From Candidatus Tokpelaia sp. JSC161 (GTDB taxonomy: Bacteria > Pseudomonadota > Alphaproteobacteria > Rhizobiales > Rhizobiaceae), in NCBI GenBank assembly GCA_003331105.1, contig QEND01000001.1, positions 372,001 to 436,000 on the forward strand: a DNA stretch of 64,000 bases, given 5' to 3'. A program made the translations under genes and the position numbers. Below are positions 60,968 to 64,000 of the stretch, one piece after another. Position 1 is the first letter of the stretch. Every line of letters starts with the position of its first letter. The notes below the pieces were generated by a model. The model was given only the letters and a program-made list of their open reading frames with translations. It searched no databases and was not told where the DNA came from.

Positions 60968-62398
60968 CTACTTCTTTTCAGAAACAAGAGACAACTCTTT
61001 CTCATTAAAAGCTTTCAAAGAATCAAAATGATAATCCACATCTGCACAAAAAAGCTCGCGCGTTATACCAAAAACGAGTCTTGCCAGACCAAACTTTAAA
61101 GCAGAAATACCAGCAGAAGCTGCAAGACTTAACATACTTCCATAAGTATAGCTAAAAATATGCTTAAGATAAGGAGCCTTACCACAATCTTTTTCCGTAA
61201 ACTGAAAAGTAGAACTCATATAAGGAAAATCAGCTAGCAAAGCATTTTCCTCTTCTTTTTCAGGTTTATAGCGATCCCCCCACACAGCTATACTCTCAGT
61301 AAGCCTTTTAAGTTCTGGACGTAAAGCCGTATTAACCTTAAAACCAGTAGCAACAATTAAAAAATCGAATTCAAAGCGTCCCATAGGGACTTGCAACCAT
61401 ATTTGTTTATCACAAAAACCAGAATTTTCAATTGGAGCCCCTTTATGCATAGTAAAATTTCTAAAACGCGCAACCCGAAGATAAGTATCTTGTGGAGGAG
61501 GTTGGTTGATCTCAATCAGATAAAGCATAAAACGCCATTTATCCCTATCTTCTAAATCACCAAAATGACGAAGAAAACCACTAGATTCCATCCAACGATA
61601 AGGATTCACTGTAGGAAGCTCTCTACGACGAACGAAAAGATCAACAGATGCAGCACCATGTTCTAAAGCTTCTGCAGCATTATCAAAAGCAGATGCCCCA
61701 GCTCCTATCACCGCAATCCTCTTTCCTCTTAAATCGATAAAAGGAATATGATCCGCTGTATGAGCATAAAAATCTTGTGGTATATTCTTTAAAATAAGAT
61801 CTGGAATCATCCATTGCCCAGCGCCTTCAATCCCCGTTGCTAAAACAACATTACGAGCAAAAACAGTTTGCATCTCATCTCTTCTCTTACGTAGATGAAC
61901 TGCTAACAATCCATCTTCAACGGGCTCAATATCATAAGCTTCTGTATTATTTTCAATGTTAATCCCGTTCATATTCTTAAGCCATATTAAATACTCCGCC
62001 CAGCGAAGAGTAGGAATCCTCTCTATCTCTTCCCAAGATTGCACTCCATACTTTGCCTCCCACCAAGCTTTTACAGAAAGACTGGGTATACCAACATCAG
62101 GGCCTATCACATTCTTTGGAGTCCGCAATGTATGCATACGAGCAAATGTTCGCCAAGGACCTTCTCTATGCTCTGGATTACGATCAATAATACGAACATT
62201 AGACACACACTCTCGGAGTAAATTAATAGTCAAGGCAATCCCACTTTGGCCTCCTCCAATAATAAGAACGTCACTAACATGCTCTCCCTTCCGAGTTTTC
62301 TTAGGTACCCAAGAACGCAAAGGATAAGCTAAACATGACAGATCGTATTTTACTCTTTGTTCTAATGCATACATATCCTTATCAGCTCCCTGTTTCAT
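60968..62398 (-). CDS. FAD/NAD(P)-binding monooxygenase, candidate urate hydroxylase (HpyO type)
   Basis: 476 aa two-dinucleotide-domain flavoprotein. FAD motif VLIIGGGQSGIAL (residues about 44-56), NADPH motif IAVIGAGASAFDNAAEAL (229-244) and two ATG-type motifs (VVLATGIEG and LIVATGFK). This is the class B/N-hydroxylating fold, not the class A fold of HpxO. Its position between allE and puuE fits HpyO, a known urate hydroxylase unrelated to HpxO, which would yield 5-hydroxyisourate. That function is inferred from context. The start at 62398 follows AGGGAG; a second ATG at 62374 follows AAGGAT. Confidence 0.6.
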   Translation of the reverse strand: MKQGADKDMYALEQRVKYDLSCLAYPLRSWVPKKTRKGEHVSDVLIIGGGQSGIALTINLLRECVSNVRIIDRNPEHREGPWRTFARMHTLRTPKNVIGPDVGIPSLSVKAWWEAKYGVQSWEEIERIPTLRWAEYLIWLKNMNGINIENNTEAYDIEPVEDGLLAVHLRKRRDEMQTVFARNVVLATGIEGAGQWMIPDLILKNIPQDFYAHTADHIPFIDLRGKRIAVIGAGASAFDNAAEALEHGAASVDLFVRRRELPTVNPYRWMESSGFLRHFGDLEDRDKWRFMLYLIEINQPPPQDTYLRVARFRNFTMHKGAPIENSGFCDKQIWLQVPMGRFEFDFLIVATGFKVNTALRPELKRLTESIAVWGDRYKPEKEEENALLADFPYMSSTFQFTEKDCGKAPYLKHIFSYTYGSMLSLAASAGISALKFGLARLVFGITRELFCADVDYHFDSLKAFNEKELSLVSEKK

Positions 62399-62414
62399 AC
62401 CACAGCTCCCTGTT
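62383..62414 (-). repeat. Direct repeat of a 12-mer at the flavoprotein start
   Basis: CAGCTCCCTGTT occurs at 62383-62394 and again at 62403-62414 (period 20). On the minus strand each copy reads AACAGGGAGCTG and so carries an AGGGAG ribosome-site-like core: one before the ATG at 62398 and one between it and the ATG at 62374. It looks like a small local duplication of the translation start region. Confidence 0.6.
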
Positions 62415-62498
62415 CAATTCTGAAATAGTTCGACCTACCTCAAGAATAGGCTTAGTCTCCGAACTCTTACACCATGCTTCATTTTTTTCGAGTAAACT

Positions 62499-62526
62499 TT
62501 GTTTTATTTTAAATAAAAATGATAAT
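62499..62526 (+). promoter_or_regulatory. Candidate promoter of puuE-allA
   Basis: TTGTTT (62499-62504) and GATAAT (62521-62526) with a 16-base spacer stand about 40 bases before the puuE ATG in the 166 bp divergent spacer. The spacer between the two hexamers is a near-palindromic A/T stretch. The region is so A+T-rich that chance matches are likely. Confidence 0.35.
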
Positions 62527-62564
62527 ACGCTATATTAATTTATAAAAATTAAGGAATCACTGCT

Positions 62565-63494
62565 ATGCTCGAGCAGAAGAGTCACTCTCCACGTAACATG
62601 GTAGGATATGGTCGGAATCCCCCCAATCCACAGTGGCCAGACAATACTAAAATAGCAATTCAGTTCGTTCTTAATTATGAAGAAGGAGGAGAATCCTCTA
62701 TTCTTGACGGAGATCCAGCTTCAGAATATCTTCTATCCGAAATCATCGGTGCCGTTCCGTGGTCAGGACAACGGAATCTGAATATAGAATCTCTTTATGA
62801 ATATGGATCACGTGTAGGCTTTTGGCGTCTTTGGCGTACTTTCACACGCAGACAATTACCAGTCACTGTTTATGCTATTGCACTAGCTTTAACACGCAAT
62901 AAAGAAGCTGTTTCTGCAATGAAAGAAGCTCACTGGGAAATAGCTAGCCATGGATTACGATGGCTTGAATACAAAGATTGTGATGAAAATAAAGAATACC
63001 GCCATATACACAACGCAATCAATCTGCATAAAGAAATTACAGGAGAACGACCTCTCGGATTTTATCAAGGAAAACCATCCATAAATACATTGCGTATTTT
63101 AATGGAAGAAGGTGGCTTTACCTACACCTCTGATTCTTATGCAGATGAACTCCCTTATTGGGTTCAAGGACCCAAAGGCCCTCATCTCATTATTCCTTAT
63201 ACACTAGATGTCAATGATATGCGTTTTGTCATGACACAAGGATTCAATAGTGGTGACCAATTCTTCACATACCTTAAAGACACTTTTGATATACTCTACC
63301 GCGAAGGCATAGAAGGATCTCCTAAAATGCTTTCCATAGGCCTCCATTGCCGAATAGCTGGTCATCCAGGAAGAATGGCAGCATTAGAACGTTGTCTTGA
63401 TTATATTACAAAGCATGAACACATCTGGATAGCACGTCGTCTTGACATAGCCCTCCACTGGCACAAATATCACTATCCAAAAAAAGAGGCTTGA
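62565..63494 (+). CDS. puuE: Allantoinase PuuE (metal-independent, polysaccharide-deacetylase fold)
   Basis: 309 aa. It hydrolyses allantoin to allantoate and is unrelated to the zinc-dependent AllB. The fold is NodB-like: MVGYGRNPPNPQWPD at the start, FVLNYEEGGESS (about 34-45), WEIASHGLRW (124-133) and GFYQGKPSINTL in place of the catalytic metal-binding region. These are typical of PuuE. It is divergent from the flavoprotein gene and followed by allA after 5 bp, so the two plus-strand genes form an operon. Confidence 0.94.
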   Translation: MLEQKSHSPRNMVGYGRNPPNPQWPDNTKIAIQFVLNYEEGGESSILDGDPASEYLLSEIIGAVPWSGQRNLNIESLYEYGSRVGFWRLWRTFTRRQLPVTVYAIALALTRNKEAVSAMKEAHWEIASHGLRWLEYKDCDENKEYRHIHNAINLHKEITGERPLGFYQGKPSINTLRILMEEGGFTYTSDSYADELPYWVQGPKGPHLIIPYTLDVNDMRFVMTQGFNSGDQFFTYLKDTFDILYREGIEGSPKMLSIGLHCRIAGHPGRMAALERCLDYITKHEHIWIARRLDIALHWHKYHYPKKEA

Positions 63495-63499
63495 ATGGC

Positions 63500-64000
63500 A
63501 TGCTAACAAAAAAACATTCAAACCTTTTTAACATTGTCGCATCTCCTATTGAAGCAAACAGATTCATATCCTTTGGAAAGGTCATCAAAGCCGATCCTGC
63601 ACATATGCAGTATATTAATAATGGCAGAACCAAACGCTATCACGATCTAGCCCCTATTACAACCTATGGTACAAACCCTTCAGTCTTATTCAATATTTTT
63701 CGTGGAAGACCTTTTTCATTCCCAATGAATATAAGAATGGTAGAACGTCATCCTTACAGTTCTCAAACATTCTTTCCAATAGACAATATCTCTTTCTTAG
63801 TTGTTGTCGCTCAAGATAACAACGGCATTCCACAAAAACCTCAAGCATTTTTTACTCATGTAGGCGAAGGAGTCCATTATCATGCTAACGTATGGCATCA
63901 TCCTTTACTCGTCCTTGAAAAAACATCAGATTTCATCGTGATTGACCATAAATGCGAAGAAAATAATATAGAAGAATATTTCTATAACAAGACATATAGA
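63500..64000 (+). CDS. allA: Ureidoglycolate lyase, 3' end outside the window
   Basis: 167 codons open to the window edge, with no stop reached. It splits (S)-ureidoglycolate into glyoxylate and urea. Typical AllA segments: PIEANRFISFGKVI near the start, RMVERHPYSSQTFFPI, FLVVVAQDNNG and GVHYHANVWHHPLLVLE. Since the family is about 160-175 aa, almost all of it is visible. The ATG at 63500 is 5 bp after puuE; an ATG at 63495 meets a stop at once. Glyoxylate from this enzyme can feed GlcB. Confidence 0.93.
   Translation, partial: MLTKKHSNLFNIVASPIEANRFISFGKVIKADPAHMQYINNGRTKRYHDLAPITTYGTNPSVLFNIFRGRPFSFPMNIRMVERHPYSSQTFFPIDNISFLVVVAQDNNGIPQKPQAFFTHVGEGVHYHANVWHHPLLVLEKTSDFIVIDHKCEENNIEEYFYNKTYR

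Noticed and set aside
61956..62327. Plus-strand frame of 123 codons in the ureide cluster
   Set aside because: Antisense to the N-terminal FAD domain of the flavoprotein; no domain and no upstream ribosome site.
60968..62398. Siderophore ornithine/lysine N-hydroxylase
   Set aside because: The fold is similar, but no siderophore synthesis or uptake gene is nearby and the gene lies inside a ureide cluster; kept only as an alternative.

Overview
The window is a gene-dense, AT-rich (by eye about two-thirds A+T) stretch of an alphaproteobacterial chromosome. Several gene orders point to Hyphomicrobiales (Rhizobiales): ddl-ftsQ-ftsA-ftsZ-lpxC-bamD, rpmH-rnpA-yidC-engB, smr next to tim44 next to secB, maeB divergent from mutS, rplY-pth-ychF, a class I lysyl-tRNA synthetase, and a candidate ybhL leader RNA in front of a Bax-inhibitor-like gene. 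Genes that usually sit in these blocks (murB/murC, mltA, glnD, argB, rpsT) are absent from their places. Together with low GC and short intergenic regions this suggests a genome under reduction, for example a host-associated (possibly insect-associated) bacterium. Species and host are inference.

Layout. 1-1739: sulfur assimilation on the minus strand (5' part of cysI, a DUF2849 protein, and a siroheme synthase with an eroded methyltransferase half). 1931-8198: envelope and division block (bamD, lpxC, ftsZ, ftsA, ftsQ, ddl). 8410-12738: SAF-domain oxidoreductase and the three-subunit transhydrogenase pntAA-pntAB-pntB. 12848-23844: folD, smr, tim44, secB, maeB, mutS, gdhA, lysK. 24175-32048: translation and insertase genes (rplY, pth, ychF, argG, rpmH, rnpA, yidC, engB, rpmG) plus one unrecognised gene. 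32367-39597: clpB, infA, an AsmA-like envelope protein, ybhL-leader candidate with Bax inhibitor gene, cardiolipin synthase. 39680-46846: cyoABCD, aroQ, dnaN, dnaA. 47145-57616: aldehyde dehydrogenase, hpt, recA, an NlpD-like lipoprotein, M3 peptidase, mgtE, typA, ppa, yggT. 57725-57798: tRNA-Gln. 57911-64000: purine-ureide catabolism (glcB, allE, a flavoprotein monooxygenase, puuE, allA).

The most interesting region is the last 6 kb. PuuE opens allantoin, AllE deaminates ureidoglycine, AllA releases glyoxylate and urea from ureidoglycolate, and GlcB condenses glyoxylate with acetyl-CoA to malate. MaeB elsewhere in the window can take malate to pyruvate and NADPH. The flavoprotein between allE and puuE is a good candidate for the urate-oxidising entry step (HpyO type). 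The result would be a route from uric acid nitrogen and carbon into central metabolism, with GdhA available for ammonium capture.

No insertion sequence, phage gene, CRISPR array or rRNA was seen. Only one tRNA was found. The region upstream of dnaA has no recognisable DnaA-box cluster.
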